Assembly (NCBI RefSeq): GCF_022376445.1
Contig: NW_025955678.1
Span: forward strand, 1 to 14,907
Source: Fomitopsis serialis
Taxonomy: Eukaryota; Basidiomycota; Agaricomycetes; Polyporales; Fomitopsidaceae
Reading direction: 5' to 3'
DNA length: 14,907 bases
Shown here: in pieces, positions 1 to 9,442 of the stretch
Layout: each line of letters opens with the position of its first letter
How positions within the stretch are numbered: the stretch's first letter is position 1
The notes under the pieces: generated by a model
What the model was told of the DNA's origin: nothing
The model's database searches: none
The model's input: the letters and a program-made list of their open reading frames with translations, nothing else
Translations under genes and position numbers: made by a program

Positions 1-1186
1 GGTCGAGTCATGATAAAGAGCGTGCGCAGTTTTGGTGTGGTGGCGGCGAATTTGAACTCCCTGATGGAGCGATCGATGCCATGTTCTGAGGTCGGGAAAG
101 TCAACTCGAGGCGGAGCTCTTCGAGTTGAGGAAGAACGATGTTTGCAAGGAGGGAAGCTACACTGGTATCATCACCACCGGCAAACAACCTGATGAGATG
201 CGGGAGGTGTGTCGGATCGCCAACTCCTCTTCGAGAAGCGATAGAGCTGGTGCACCGGATATCCAGGCTACACAACTGAGTGAGACCGTTTAAAATTGAG
301 AGCACATCCGAGATCGATTCCCCAATTGGCGACGCGTTGCAGAGATCCAAGTGCTTGAGCTCCTTGCACTCGACTAACGGCGTTATGGATTGCCAATGGC
401 GCACCCCTACGAGGGTCAATTCCTAAGTGTGTAGCAGCAACGCAACATTGCTGAGTAGGGCCTCGAGGGCGTAATCCATCGCAGTCAGGGCGGGATCCTG
501 ACCCTGGCTGGATGAAACATCGAATGTGAGGCGCCGCAACGAGGGAGCGAGGAAGAAGAGCAGGGAGGTTTCGTTTGAAAGCTCCTGTAACCACTCGAGG
601 TGCTCAAGCCTGGAAAGAGAGGGTTTCCGTCGTTGCACCGGAAAGATAGGCGTACACTGAAGGATCAATGACGGCTAAGTCGGTATCGAGGCCGCACCGA
701 CGCACAAATCGCGCGTTATTGAATGCGAGACCATTCTTCCGGCTGTATGCGCCCTCGTAAAACTAGAAGGGTAAAATTTATGATCTAGGGAGGTCACAAA
801 AGACCGTGTCGACAAGGGCTCACATAGGCATAGCAATTAGGACATAGCAATCTGTGCGCATCGTCGCGTGCCTGCATACAATGACAGCAGGAAAGCAGCC
901 GAATGAGCGGTGCAAATGTAGGTATGCTCGACCACAGGATTCGCAACGCTGGTTCATAGAACGTCTTGTGGCAGACTCGCGCCGAACGAGCGAGGCTGGT
1001 GCGGTAATTGCGGATGTCCTCCCGAGTGATTCCAGCCCAGTAGGACGGGTATGCTAGCTCAAATATGAGTGTTAGAATATCGGGCACCAGCAGAGCTCTG
1101 TGATGGGGCAAATATTGGGCTGGGTTGTGTGAAAACGACGATGGCAAGCCTAACTTTAAGTCAAAGTTTAAGCCAGGACGAAACAA
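1..1186 (-). pseudogene. F-box/leucine-rich protein pseudogene, continues off the left edge
   Basis: An F-box-like start is read on the minus strand at about 1100-920: a helix around LLVPDILTLIFELAYPS, then SLARSARVCHKTFYEPALRILW. A canonical 61-nt intron follows (763-823, donor GTGAGC, acceptor TTCTAG, phase 0). The reading frame then runs toward position 1 as leucine-rich repeat-like sequence. It aligns by eye with the intact F-box protein at 10392-12197: SLSRLEHLEWLQELS here against LLPSLEEIFCEPSP there, and DYALEALLSNVA against DYALASIVHNLA. Three things are wrong. There is no in-frame ATG before the F-box. The frame shifts somewhere in 607-674, where the upstream frame ends at a TGA (604-606) and the downstream frame has a TAG just upstream (675-677). 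An in-frame TAG at 423-425 sits where the paralogue has Glu, and 141 open codons follow it to the window edge. F-box proteins recruit substrates to SCF ubiquitin ligases; this copy is probably dead, unless the lesions are sequence errors. Confidence 0.7.
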
Positions 1187-1401
1187 GATTCGAGGTGTGC
1201 CAGTGCCACAGTCACGTGTACGACGCGTCTGTGGCTACCTTCCCGCCTCTTTCTCAGGTCGTCGCCGACTCGCCAGTTCGCTTCATACACGACCGCCCTC
1301 TCAATTCAACAAGGCCGTGTTTAGAGTCTGCCTACGAAAGACTGCAGTTCGTTTCCAAGTTGTAACACGCTTGACTTCAACTTCGCGCTACCTTCGACCA
1401 C

Positions 1402-1765
1402 GTGGGCAGCCTCCCACCCGATCTTCTCCTCGTCATCCTTCGCGATGTTTTTTGGTGGCGTACTGCGCCGGTTCACATGGAGGGAGAACGTAACACGGGA
1501 CAGCACTCAGCTTGTACACCCACCGCCATGCGATCGTCGCACCACCGACCATTGGATGAGCTCTGCGGAGTACCTTGCTTCTGTCTGTCCTCTTTGGCGT
1601 GAAGCAGGACGATGACGCCGGAAACATAGATACACCGCCGAACCAGTGCACATCTTCGTCAAGATGCGACGACAGAGGGTCTCTCGGATCGATCGACCCA
1701 AGACGATCACACCAGTCGAAACGTCGATCCGTGAAGACGGGAGAAGATGACGATCTTGATACTCC
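1402..1765 (+). pseudogene. Degenerate F-box gene relic
   Basis: In one frame from 1402 the sequence reads VGSLPPDLLLVILRDVFWW, a good match to the first helix of a basidiomycete F-box. A different frame (1529-1615) then gives DHWMSSAEYLASVCPLWREA, which resembles the second F-box helix (the 'VCxxWR' pattern), and it stops at a TGA at 1613-1615. The two halves cannot be joined without a frameshift, no ATG precedes the first, and no GT-AG intron fits between them. Scattered open stretches continue to about 2340 but I could not assign them. It is read here as an old, broken F-box copy head-to-head with the left-edge F-box pseudogene. The call rests on short motif resemblance only. Confidence 0.4.
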
Positions 1766-2859
1766 CTTTCAGGTGAGTTGTGCGCTGCGAGCCCTCGTAG
1801 GTCGTTTGGCTAACCCTGGACTACATGATCAGCGACTGTTACATTGGCAGAGCCGAGCGAACACAGGATGTTCCACGTCTCCACCGCTACGACACGGCAG
1901 TCAGAACCATGCTGTGCATTGTCCAGGGAATGCAGGCCCTTGTAGTCCGACGGAGGCGCCAAGAGCGGCGAATCATGTCAACCTGACGAAGTCGCATACG
2001 AAGGGCCCCGATGTTTCAACGAACGAACAGTAATCGCGTAGAGACATACGTGGTGCAGATTCCAACCCTCAAACCCTATGGCAGTCGAAGGAAAGTCGTC
2101 CACTCCTCGAGATGCCACCACCTGGATGTCGTCGCACGTGAGCGTACAACTGGCCGCAAGTCCAAACCATATTCAGACCACGTACCGGTTCGGTATAGCC
2201 TACATCACACAGGACTTTCGATGCACTGTGCGGAAGTGACGACTGCGACAGAGTATGAAACATGTCAGTCAAACTGGGATATCGAGCATTGTGGTCAGAG
2301 CGACGCATGCTCATCGCTACTCATCATATCGGCCAAACTCTAACGTCTGAGTGATACGGTTGAACTTCAGACAGTCGACTATCCGCATGTGGAGACGACT
2401 GCTCATTCGCTTCGATAACTCGGATGAGACGCACACTTTGTTCCCTACGCCATACCAACTCCCGTACCGCACTTCCATATATCATAGCTCACCGACCTTA
2501 GAAAGTTACCAGTCAGTTGACTGTCACCACGAGTTCCTTGCAGTGTAAAGAGAACGACAGCTCACAGCCCCAGGGTTCCTTTCCAGTCGACCTGAAGCGA
2601 AGAGGACGGGTCTTGGGCAACCGCTAGGCCCCGGGACGTACAGAGACATCGTCGAACATGCCAATCAGTAGCAGCAGGCATCACGAGGACGGCGAGGGCG
2701 GACGACGGGGGAAGAGAGCACTCGTGAGCATCAGTGCGCGCAGTCAAGTGATCCTCGTCGTGACACTTCCGGCGCGTTCGTCCACGCTCGCGGGCTTCGC
2801 GTCCACCTGGCCCGTGTTCCCTTCGCGAAGTTGGGCCCACAGTGTCTCCACCATTCTCG
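1766..2859. other. Intergenic, no gene recognised
   Basis: Several open stretches on both strands overlap here (for example 2011-2343 plus and 2562-2885 minus). None has a recognisable motif, a convincing ATG context or a splice pattern. Part of 1766-2340 may be the far end of the F-box relic to its left. The 3' part leads into the promoter of the CFEM gene. Confidence 0.5.
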
Positions 2860-2866
2860 TATAAAA
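2860..2866 (+). promoter_or_regulatory. Candidate TATA box for CFEM gene A
   Basis: TATAAAA lies about 360 bp upstream of the ATG at 3223. That distance would imply a long leader or an unseen 5'UTR intron. The last about 125 nt before the ATG are pyrimidine-rich (CTCGCCACCCTCTTC and similar), a common look for fungal leaders. The assignment is tentative. Confidence 0.25.
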
Positions 2867-3222
2867 CTCTCTGGTCGCCATGCATGGGGTACGGTCGCGT
2901 CTCTTCCCACTCATCCTCGACGACGAACTACGACACGGCTTGGACGGATCTGCGAGACCTGTGCAGCTGTGCTCGTCGTCGACTCGGTTGTGCAGACTTT
3001 TGATCACAAGTGTCGGCTTCTCGACCCCGTCGAGTGACTCGAGCTTCGTGAAACAGCCCAGCCTCGCTCGGAACACGCGTCCAGCTCGGAAGTTTTCCAC
3101 CCTCGCCACCCTCTTCAACTTCAAGTTCCCTACCGACCACGACCATCCCCACCTCTCCGTTCCCACTACCTGCTCACGAACTTCAAGACTCGTAACTTGA
3201 CCCTTTCCCTTCGTTTCGCAAG

Positions 3223-4795
3223 ATGACCTCTGTTCTCAACTCGCCCCGCTGGCTCCTTCTCTCGCTTTTCCTCGTCCTCTGGAGTTGGACCAAGGCCGGG
3301 CGGCACGATCCCCGCGGAAGCCTCTTCGGCCTCGGTGTCGAAGCGCAGATCAATGGCCTCAGCAGCTGCGCGACGACGTGCGCGAGTAGCGCGTCGAGCC
3401 AGGCGGGATGTGAGCCTCTGTGAGTGTGTCGGTGGAGATGAACGCGAAAGGCGAAACTGACGCGTCGAACAGCGACATGGCCTGCTCCTGCGCATCGTCG
3501 TCCTTCTTGCCCTCCGCGCAGTCTTGTATGACCTCGACCTGTGGCTCATCCGACGCTCAGCAAGGCATGCAAATCCTGCAGAGTACATGCGGTTCTTGTG
3601 AGTTTGTTTCACCTTGCTGTTCCTTTCGTATCCCGAGGCGCATATACGGTTCGGCATCTGGTACATGATCCCATCCGCGCTTGTAACTTGGGCTCTGCGA
3701 AGCTGGCACTTCCTTGTCCCCAGGCTCTTGCTGTAGCGCGGCGGGGTCTTGAATGTGCTTCAGTTGTGCAACTGCTTCCCTCCTGCATCGATGCGACTAC
3801 ATATATGCGTCGGCGTTCCAGTGGTAACGCGATGTCGGCACCTCAGAGTGGGACACAATGTTCCTCTAGATGGTGGGGTGGGGAGCTTGGTCTGGGAATA
3901 GGTGTTCGCAGCGCGCACACCCAACCTTTGTCTCCTTCCGTGGGAATGTTGGGTATCTGACCGGGGCATCTGAGTGGGTACGCTGCGGCGTCATTTCCGC
4001 GGACGCCGGCGAGGTAGTTCTATCGCCCTGAGGCTGTTCCTCCCAATGGGACATGTCATTAAGATACTAGCAGGCCGGAGTGTGCGGACGTGCACTAGCA
4101 GCAGTGCTATCTTCGCGGCGGCTAGCTACAATCCAGTCAGGGATGATTGTCACACCACCGCACTAGGTATTGACAATTGCTCATAACATACTCAGCAGCT
4201 ACGACTTCCTCATCAACTTCTTCCTCGGTCTCATCCGGATCTGCGACTAGCAGCACTGATAGCGGATCCTCAACGGGCTCAACCCCGAGCTCAGGTATGC
4301 ACGTCATGTTCAGCGAATAAGCTTCCGTCGCTGACTGCTTGATGCCTAGCGCCGCCGTCCACGAGTGTCTCCGCCACGGATAGCAGCTCGTCCTCGGCGA
4401 GTAGCACCGATGCCTCCAGCAGTGCCTCCTCTAGCTCGACAGACTCGTCAAGCAGCGCCGCCGCTTCCTCGACAGACTCGTCCGCATCTGCCGCTCCATC
4501 TACGACGGACTCTTCTTCCGCCTCAACATCGGAGGCGTCCTCCTCGTCAGTATCCTCTGCCTCGTTGACGTCTGGAGCGTCTTCGTCCACTGACACGTCG
4601 GGCGTCAGCGTGTCCGTGGTGTCCACGACGGCGGTCGTGCAGTCGACCTCCGTGCGCCCGACGTCGACACGAATCGTCTCTGCTCCGCCTTCTGTGACGC
4701 CGACGAACTCGGTCGGCGCTGGGACACGCGTCGAGGCTGCGACGGGCCTGATGACGGTGGTGGCGGCACTGCTTACGCTGGTGTGTGCTCTGTGA
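3223..4795 (+). CDS. CFEM-domain, Ser-rich, GPI-anchored cell-surface protein (gene A)
   Basis: Four exons: 3223-3419, 3473-3597, 4196-4294 and 4350-4795, giving 288 aa. Residues 1-25 form a signal peptide (hydrophobic LLLSLFLVLW). A CFEM domain follows with eight cysteines at 49, 53, 63, 70, 72, 84, 89 and 105, and an Asp at 67 in the LDMACSC motif; in studied CFEM proteins the equivalent Asp binds haem iron. From about 108 to 240 the chain is almost pure Ser/Thr/Ala/Asp, a probable O-mannosylated stalk. The C-terminus has a small-residue site (NSVGAG) followed by a hydrophobic tail (TVVAALLTLVCAL), as expected for a GPI anchor. All introns are GT-AG with matching phase. Donor choice for intron 1 (GTGAGT at 3420) is fixed by the CFEM frame. 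Intron 2 is 598 nt, far longer than introns 1 and 3 (53 and 55 nt). CFEM proteins act in haem/iron capture, adhesion or wall structure; which applies here cannot be told. Confidence 0.85.
3598..4195 (+). other. Oversized intron 2 of CFEM gene A (598 nt)
   Basis: It starts with GTGAGT directly after the eighth CFEM cysteine and ends in CATACTCAG, phase 1. The same intron in genes B and C is 66 and 52 nt. I found no coding exon, tRNA, terminal inverted repeat or clear target duplication inside it. A cassette exon or a small inserted element cannot be excluded by eye. Confidence 0.6.
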
Positions 4796-5290
4796 GGACT
4801 GTAGCCTGCGGTGGCATTCACTCGCGAGGTAACTTACGCGGCGTCCATGTCAAAGTTTTTGGACGTGGGCGGGTGGGCTCGCTGATTGGGAGTGGATGGT
4901 GTAGCATATTTAATTTATGACCCGGTGCGGGTGCCGGGGATGTCAATGCGTCGGTGTAGGATGAAACTGCCTAGTGTATGTATACCTCTGTCGAATGCAC
5001 CTTGGCTTGGACCTTGTTCTGCCAACTATGCTGACCATTCATGGCGTGACTGCCGCACTGGTACGTATGATCCCAATAAGGCAGGTACGAAATTGGCCGC
5101 TCGAGGCGAGGCGCAATGTAACCCGATTAATCTAGATTCGTTGATTAATGGATCACTGCCGGCCGCGGCAAGGCTCCCGATACAGCCTAGCCTTCTCAGA
5201 ATGGCATGCAATAAATTACATAAAGTACCTCCGCCGACGCTCGGGCGGGGTGCCTGCTGTGACCGTCACGCTCGGTTCGCTTGCTCGTGC

Positions 5291-5309
5291 ATACTCGAGC
5301 CTCGAGTAT
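5291..5309. repeat. Perfect palindrome, 9-bp arms with 1-nt centre
   Basis: ATACTCGAG, then C, then CTCGAGTAT. The arms are exact reverse complements and the match ends at both outer flanks. It could be a protein-binding site upstream of G-alpha, about 450 bp from its ATG. It is too short to call more. Confidence 0.5.
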
Positions 5310-5432
5310 AACCTGCACATATCATGTATACGTTACCGTGTGTACGATGGAGTGTTAGCGTGTATCTCATAGTAGAGTGTATGTGGAGTGCATCATTGCA
5401 TTTCAAGCGAACCCGCAGGGGAGTGACAGATA

Positions 5433-5460
5433 GTCACGGAGGTTGACATGTGTCACGGAG
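5433..5460. repeat. Direct repeat GTCACGGAG x2
   Basis: GTCACGGAG occurs at 5433-5441 and 5452-5460, starts 19 nt apart, with a nearby GTGAC (5423-5427) in the opposite sense. It lies about 300 bp upstream of the G-alpha ATG, so it is a candidate upstream activating element. No function is known. Confidence 0.4.
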
Positions 5461-5541
5461 CGTGATGGCGACGTCTGAGAACAAGGGCGGCTGAACAAGC
5501 AACCGATCCTCCTCTCATTCCCGCCGTCTGGCTCATCACCT

Positions 5542-5565
5542 CTCCTCCTCCTCCTCCTCCTCCTC
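5542..5565 (+). repeat. (CTC)8 microsatellite in G-alpha upstream region
   Basis: Eight uninterrupted CTC units within a broader pyrimidine-rich stretch (about 5505-5690) ahead of the G-alpha start. It probably lies in the core promoter or 5'UTR. CT-rich tracts are common near transcription starts in fungi; this one should be length-variable. Confidence 0.85.
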
Positions 5566-5759
5566 ACCGTCGTCCTTCCGCCCTCCCTGCCGTGCTCGTG
5601 GTCTTCGCATCTTCCCTCTCCGCATTATCCGGAGACGCGTCCATCCTCTCCAACGTCTTACGTGCCACCTTGTGCGTCGGCCATACGCTACCTCGATCAC
5701 TCACTGCCACACCAACGACCCCGCCGCCACATTGAGTGCTCAACCCTCTTGTCCCCGCC

Positions 5760-7104
5760 ATGGGCAACTGCGTCTCGGCCCAAGACCGGGAGGCGCTCCA
5801 GCGCTCCCAGGAGATCGACAAACAGATCGAGGAGGACTCGCGGAAGTTCAAGAAGGAGTGCAAGATCCTCCTCCTCGGTACGTGATCCTTTCTCGCTGGA
5901 CAGCGCGCAGGTGCGAGTGCAGGCGGACATCATCTCGCCCGCATGCCGCCTCTGCGCATTCCTGCGCGTCTCGCAAGCCGCTTGCTCACCGCGCGCACAG
6001 GCTCAGGCGAGTCGGGCAAGTCGACGATTGTGAAGCAGATGAAGATCATCCACCAGGACGGCTACACCAAGACCGAGCTCATGACCTATCGCACAACCAT
6101 CTACCGCAACCTCCTCGAGTCCGCGCACAACATCATTCTCGCCATGCGCAAGATCGGCGTCGACTGCGTACAGCCCGAGAACCGCGCCCGCACCGAGCGC
6201 ATCCTCGACTACGAGGTCTCCCCCGACACGGCCTACTTCTTTGACGAGGACATGGCCCGCGCGATATACGAGCTCTGGCAGGACCCGATCATCCCCACCA
6301 TCATGGACCACAGTAGCGAGTTCTACCTCATGGACAGCGCTAGCTATTTCTTCACGGAGGCGCTACGGATAGGCACGCGCGACTACGTCCCGACAGAAGC
6401 GGATGTGTTGCGCGCACGACAGAAGAGCACCGGCATTACAGAAACGCGCTTCACGCTCGGCCCGCTATCGTGAGTACCCGCCCTCCCCACTGCGTGTGCG
6501 GGGCTGACCCTAGCGTGGCAACAGAATACACATGTTTGACGTGGGCGGCCAGCGGTCGGAGCGGAAGAAGTGGATACATTGCTTCGAGAGCGTGACGAGC
6601 ATCATCTTTTGCACTGCTCTCAGCGAGTACGATCAGGTGCTCCTCGAGGAGCGGAATCAGGTCAGTCTCGCAGGCATCTCTTGCAGACCATCGGACGCTG
6701 ACGACCGGGTAGAACCGGATGGCAGAGTCGCTAGTGCTGTTTGATTCGGTGATCAACTCGCGGTGGTTTCTCCGGACGTCCATCATCCTGTTTCTGAACA
6801 AAATCGATGTGTTCAAGAGCAAGCTGCCAAAGGTACCACTGGAAAAGTACTTCCCAGAGTACACGGGAGGGCCGGACATCAACAAAGCAGCGAAATATAT
6901 CTTGTGGAGATTCATGCAGGCGAACCGTGCGCGGTTAAGCGTGTATCCCCAGTATGTGTTCTTCTCTTAATGAGCGCATCACAATCACTGATGAAGGGCT
7001 TCAGTTTGACACAGGCGACGGATACGGGTAATATCAGACTTGTCTTTGCAGCAGTGAAGGAGACAATACTGCAGAATGCCCTCAAGGATTCGGGAATCCT
7101 ATGA
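5760..7104 (+). CDS. Heterotrimeric G protein alpha subunit, fungal group III-like
   Basis: Five exons: 5760-5877, 6001-6469, 6525-6660, 6713-6951 and 7005-7104, giving 353 aa, the usual length. It is a GTPase switch that would couple membrane receptors to effectors such as adenylate cyclase. The MGNCVS start has Gly2 for myristoylation and Cys4 for palmitoylation. Visible motifs: P-loop GSGESGKS (40-47), catalytic Arg179 in RQKSTGITE, switch [14 protein letters not shown] with Gln205, NKID (270-273) and TQATDT (323 on). The C-terminus is ALKDSGIL, with no Cys at -4. The N-terminal IDKQIEEDS...[28 protein letters not shown] pattern and this tail resemble fungal group III (GNA-3/Gpa3 type) rather than Gi-like group I. 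The start has good context (CCGCCATGG). Introns are 123, 55, 52 and 53 nt, all GT-AG with consistent phase; the first splits the codon of P-loop Gly40. Ser182 sits where most G-alphas have the Mg-binding Thr. Confidence 0.97.
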
Positions 7105-7144
7105 CGGACGGAAAGTACTGTACACTTATTTTTGGTTATTCATG

Positions 7145-7222
7145 GTACGTCTGCATTCCTTATCGTTCTGCTCATGAGCGTTGCGCCCTCCTATGTTGCT
7201 GACAGTCTATTCGCGTTTGTAG
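7145..7222 (+). other. Possible 3'UTR intron of the G-alpha gene
   Basis: GTACGT at 7145, a GCTGACA branch-like site and TTTGTAG ending at 7222 would make a 78-nt GT-AG intron starting 41 nt after the stop codon. This is a pattern match only; transcript evidence is needed. Confidence 0.2.
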
Positions 7223-9095
7223 GGTCCCATCTGCAGTTTCTCCATCTCCATCCTCATCTGTCGCTCATGTATGCACGCACACCATCCGGACATCTCATCC
7301 ATCTCGTAATCCACTGTCTACGCCTACACCTGTCACTACCTATACGTCGCCTGCCGCTCTGCCATCTCTGCGTCTCCCCTGTGCCATCACTACCCTCACG
7401 ACCACGACGTCCCTCTGCACCGTGCATCCCCAGCCTCGCCTCTAGCTCCTCCACCTGCCCTCATTCTCGGCGGCGGTTTCGTCCTCGCGTTGTGGCCGGT
7501 CCACGCCAGACCCGATCTACTTCAAACCTACTCTCTTTCCTGCCTAGCACCCCACATCTCGTCGCGGGCTTCTGTTTCCCATGACACATGAACACACGCT
7601 ATCGTACTCACTGCCCCGCCCGACTCTATCGTATCATCCCGTCTACATCCACGCCTTGCCTGCGCCAACACATCTTATGACATCCCGACTGCTTCCCAGC
7701 CTTGCCTCTAGGTTCACCCATCCCACTATCGGTTCGCTCGGACGCCTGAACGTCGGCGGAGATGCAGGTGACAGCAAAGACCCGCAGATAATTGATGGAC
7801 ATGGCCCACCCGACGCCACAAGCGCCCCCTCCAGTGCACCTTGCCGCACACTTCCCCCGGATTCCTACCTCACTCTCGGCGACTCGGGCAAGGGTGCAAT
7901 GCAATGCACTGCGTGCCGACCGTGGTGATGTGCGTCATGCGCGGGAGGGTTTCGTTATTGTCGGATCAAGCCTCAGAACGCGGCCGTGCGCTCACGTCGG
8001 ATCGGACGTTGGGCCGCTCCGTCGAGGATGACCTTTCGACTACAAAGGCCTGACTGTCCGGTGGGTGCCGTGGCGGTGATCCTCGACGTCTCGATCGATA
8101 TATGGCTTGATAGCGCAGCCGCCGGGTTGTGACCGAACGACGCGAACTAGCGTGTACCACCGTACCTCCGCGCAATTTCTCATGGCTGGTCGTCCACCTG
8201 CATCACACAATCCCGACAAGATCGCTTCTCCGCCTCCCCTGTCTCTATCTGCGCAGCTTGGTTAATGCGGGTCTTGACTGTTCGAGAGCCCATCCTGTCG
8301 TCCTGTCATCCTTTACGTCCTTCCGTGTGTATAATTTACCTTGGTATCATGACTTCACTGCCAACATCGTGAAGTGCAGCATTGCATTCATCTGTATCAT
8401 TTACCGTTGTACGTTGGTTGGCCTCATTCGGTCTGACTACGATCACTGTCGTTTACTTATTCTCACGGTCCCGTATACCTGCGTTGGTCCCGGCGTCGGG
8501 CAGTCGCGAGTTCCCTCCTCGACTGAGCGGCGTTGGCGGCTGCGCTGGACTGGGGTCTGCATCGCACTGTGGACACCTGCCGCCCGTCTGTTCCTCCCCT
8601 GTTTGCATTCCCGAGGTTTCATTTTCTCTTCTGAAGGGCAGGTGGTCGGGCCGTTGGGACTTTTCATTTACGTATGTGTAGGAAGGTGACTGTATTCTCC
8701 AATTTGCCTCCGAGCGAGTGCACGCATGGGAGGGTGTAATATTACCATAGACATCTATGCATTTCATTCAGTCGCTTCTAGGCCATGATCGTGGTTGTGG
8801 GTGGGCCGTGAGGCCAGCGATGGAAGCCGCAGCGAACCCTACAGAGTGACGTTACTCTTACTCTTGCGCGTCGCCTGTGTTATATGTGTATATACGAGCC
8901 ATGGGTGGCCTGTACCACCAATGTACTAGCAATGTAAGTGACGACTTTGCATATTAGTGCGGGGGGACATGTCCTCGACTGTGTTGAGTATCACGGTACC
9001 AATGCCTTACGAGAACGCGCCTGGATTCCGTATGCCGGAGCCTCCGTGATCTACCTGTAGTGATTAAGCTTAGTGGACCAAGCCTGTGTCATCGT

Positions 9096-9116
9096 GCATC
9101 ATGCATCATGCATCAT
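9096..9116. repeat. Heptamer tandem repeat (GCATCAT)3
   Basis: Three perfect GCATCAT units, with a partial TCATCGT unit just before. Their junctions form ATGCAT palindromes. Probably a simple-sequence repeat in intergenic DNA. Confidence 0.7.
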
Positions 9117-9352
9117 GGTCGGTCGCCGGTAACGCCGCTGTCTAGTATGTAAGTAGGGTGGTATCACTATCATCATATTCTAGTTCCATCCCACCTGTCT
9201 TCAACCCGGACTGCGACGCCTCCCCAGTAGAACGAGTCTGGAGCCTGAGCTAAGCATGGCATGCGCCCGACTTATCCGCACAGGCCCACAGTGACATATG
9301 TAAGTATCTTGTATCAAATCGTACGAACCAATTTCGCATGAATTCAGAAGGC

Positions 9353-9357
9353 AAAAA
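9353..9357 (-). terminator. RNA polymerase III terminator of tRNA-Glu
   Basis: A run of five T on the minus strand, four nucleotides after the tRNA discriminator base, in the expected place for Pol III termination. Confidence 0.8.
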
Positions 9358-9361
9358 GCTA

Positions 9362-9442
9362 TTCGGATACGGGGAATTGAACCCCGGGCTATCGCGGTCA
9401 TAGGATGAGAGGCGATAATGTTAGCCACTACACCATATCCGA
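9362..9442 (-). tRNA. tRNA-Glu (anticodon CTC) with a 9-nt intron
   Basis: A full cloverleaf folds on the minus strand. Acceptor stem TCGGATA/TATCCGA (7 bp), D-arm GTGT-AGTGGCTA-ACAT, anticodon stem ATCGC/GCGAT, loop C-T-CTC-A then an insert then C, variable loop AGCC, T-arm CGGGG-TTCAATT-CCCCG, discriminator A. The anticodon loop is 16 nt instead of 7. Placing the extra nine bases (plus-strand 9397-9405) between positions 37 and 38, the canonical nuclear intron site, gives a mature 72-nt tRNA-Glu(CTC). Internal promoter boxes A (TGGTGTAGTGGCTA) and B (GGTTCAATTCC) are present. The encoded sequence is close in pattern to ordinary eukaryotic tRNA-Glu. Confidence 0.93.

Larger units (their letters stand above)
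4796..5541. other. Intergenic between CFEM gene A and G-alpha
   Basis: No convincing gene. It holds the 3' flank of gene A, a 19-bp palindrome (5291-5309) and a 9-bp direct repeat (5433-5460). Open stretches such as 4886-5311 lack recognisable motifs. Confidence 0.5.
7105..9361. other. Long intergenic region, pyrimidine-rich after G-alpha
   Basis: About 2.2 kb with no convincing gene. The stretch from about 7225 to 7740 is strongly C/T-biased on the plus strand, which creates artificial Pro/Ser/Leu-rich open frames (7132-7584 is one). A possible 3'UTR intron lies at 7145-7222. The 8129-8689 frame starts at GTG and shows no family motif. A short heptamer repeat is at 9096-9116. Confidence 0.5.

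Noticed and set aside
2744..3166. 140-aa minus frame in the CFEM gene A leader
   Set aside because: It begins at GTG, has no in-frame ATG early on, shows no family motif and overlaps the probable promoter/leader.
3541..3960. 139-aa plus frame overlapping CFEM exon 2 and intron 2
   Set aside because: It is in a different frame from the CFEM domain and shows no recognisable sequence; the matching splice phases argue that this is intron.
4291..4821. Acidic 176-aa frame on the minus strand rich in Asp/Glu/Val
   Set aside because: It is antisense to the Ser-rich stalk of CFEM gene A (Ser codons TCG/TCC read as Asp/Glu/Gly on the other strand). Gene A has signal peptide, CFEM and GPI tail support.
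5672..6244. 190-aa plus frame rich in Arg/His/Pro
   Set aside because: It is an alternative-frame shadow of G-alpha exons 1-2 and ignores the clear splice sites.
7132..7584. 150-aa Pro/Ser/Leu-rich plus frame after G-alpha
   Set aside because: Composition follows from the C/T-rich DNA; its first codon (GTG rather than ATG) and lack of motifs argue against a gene.
8129..8689. 186-aa plus frame with hydrophobic stretches
   Set aside because: It starts at GTG with no family pattern; hydrophobic runs follow from T-rich DNA.
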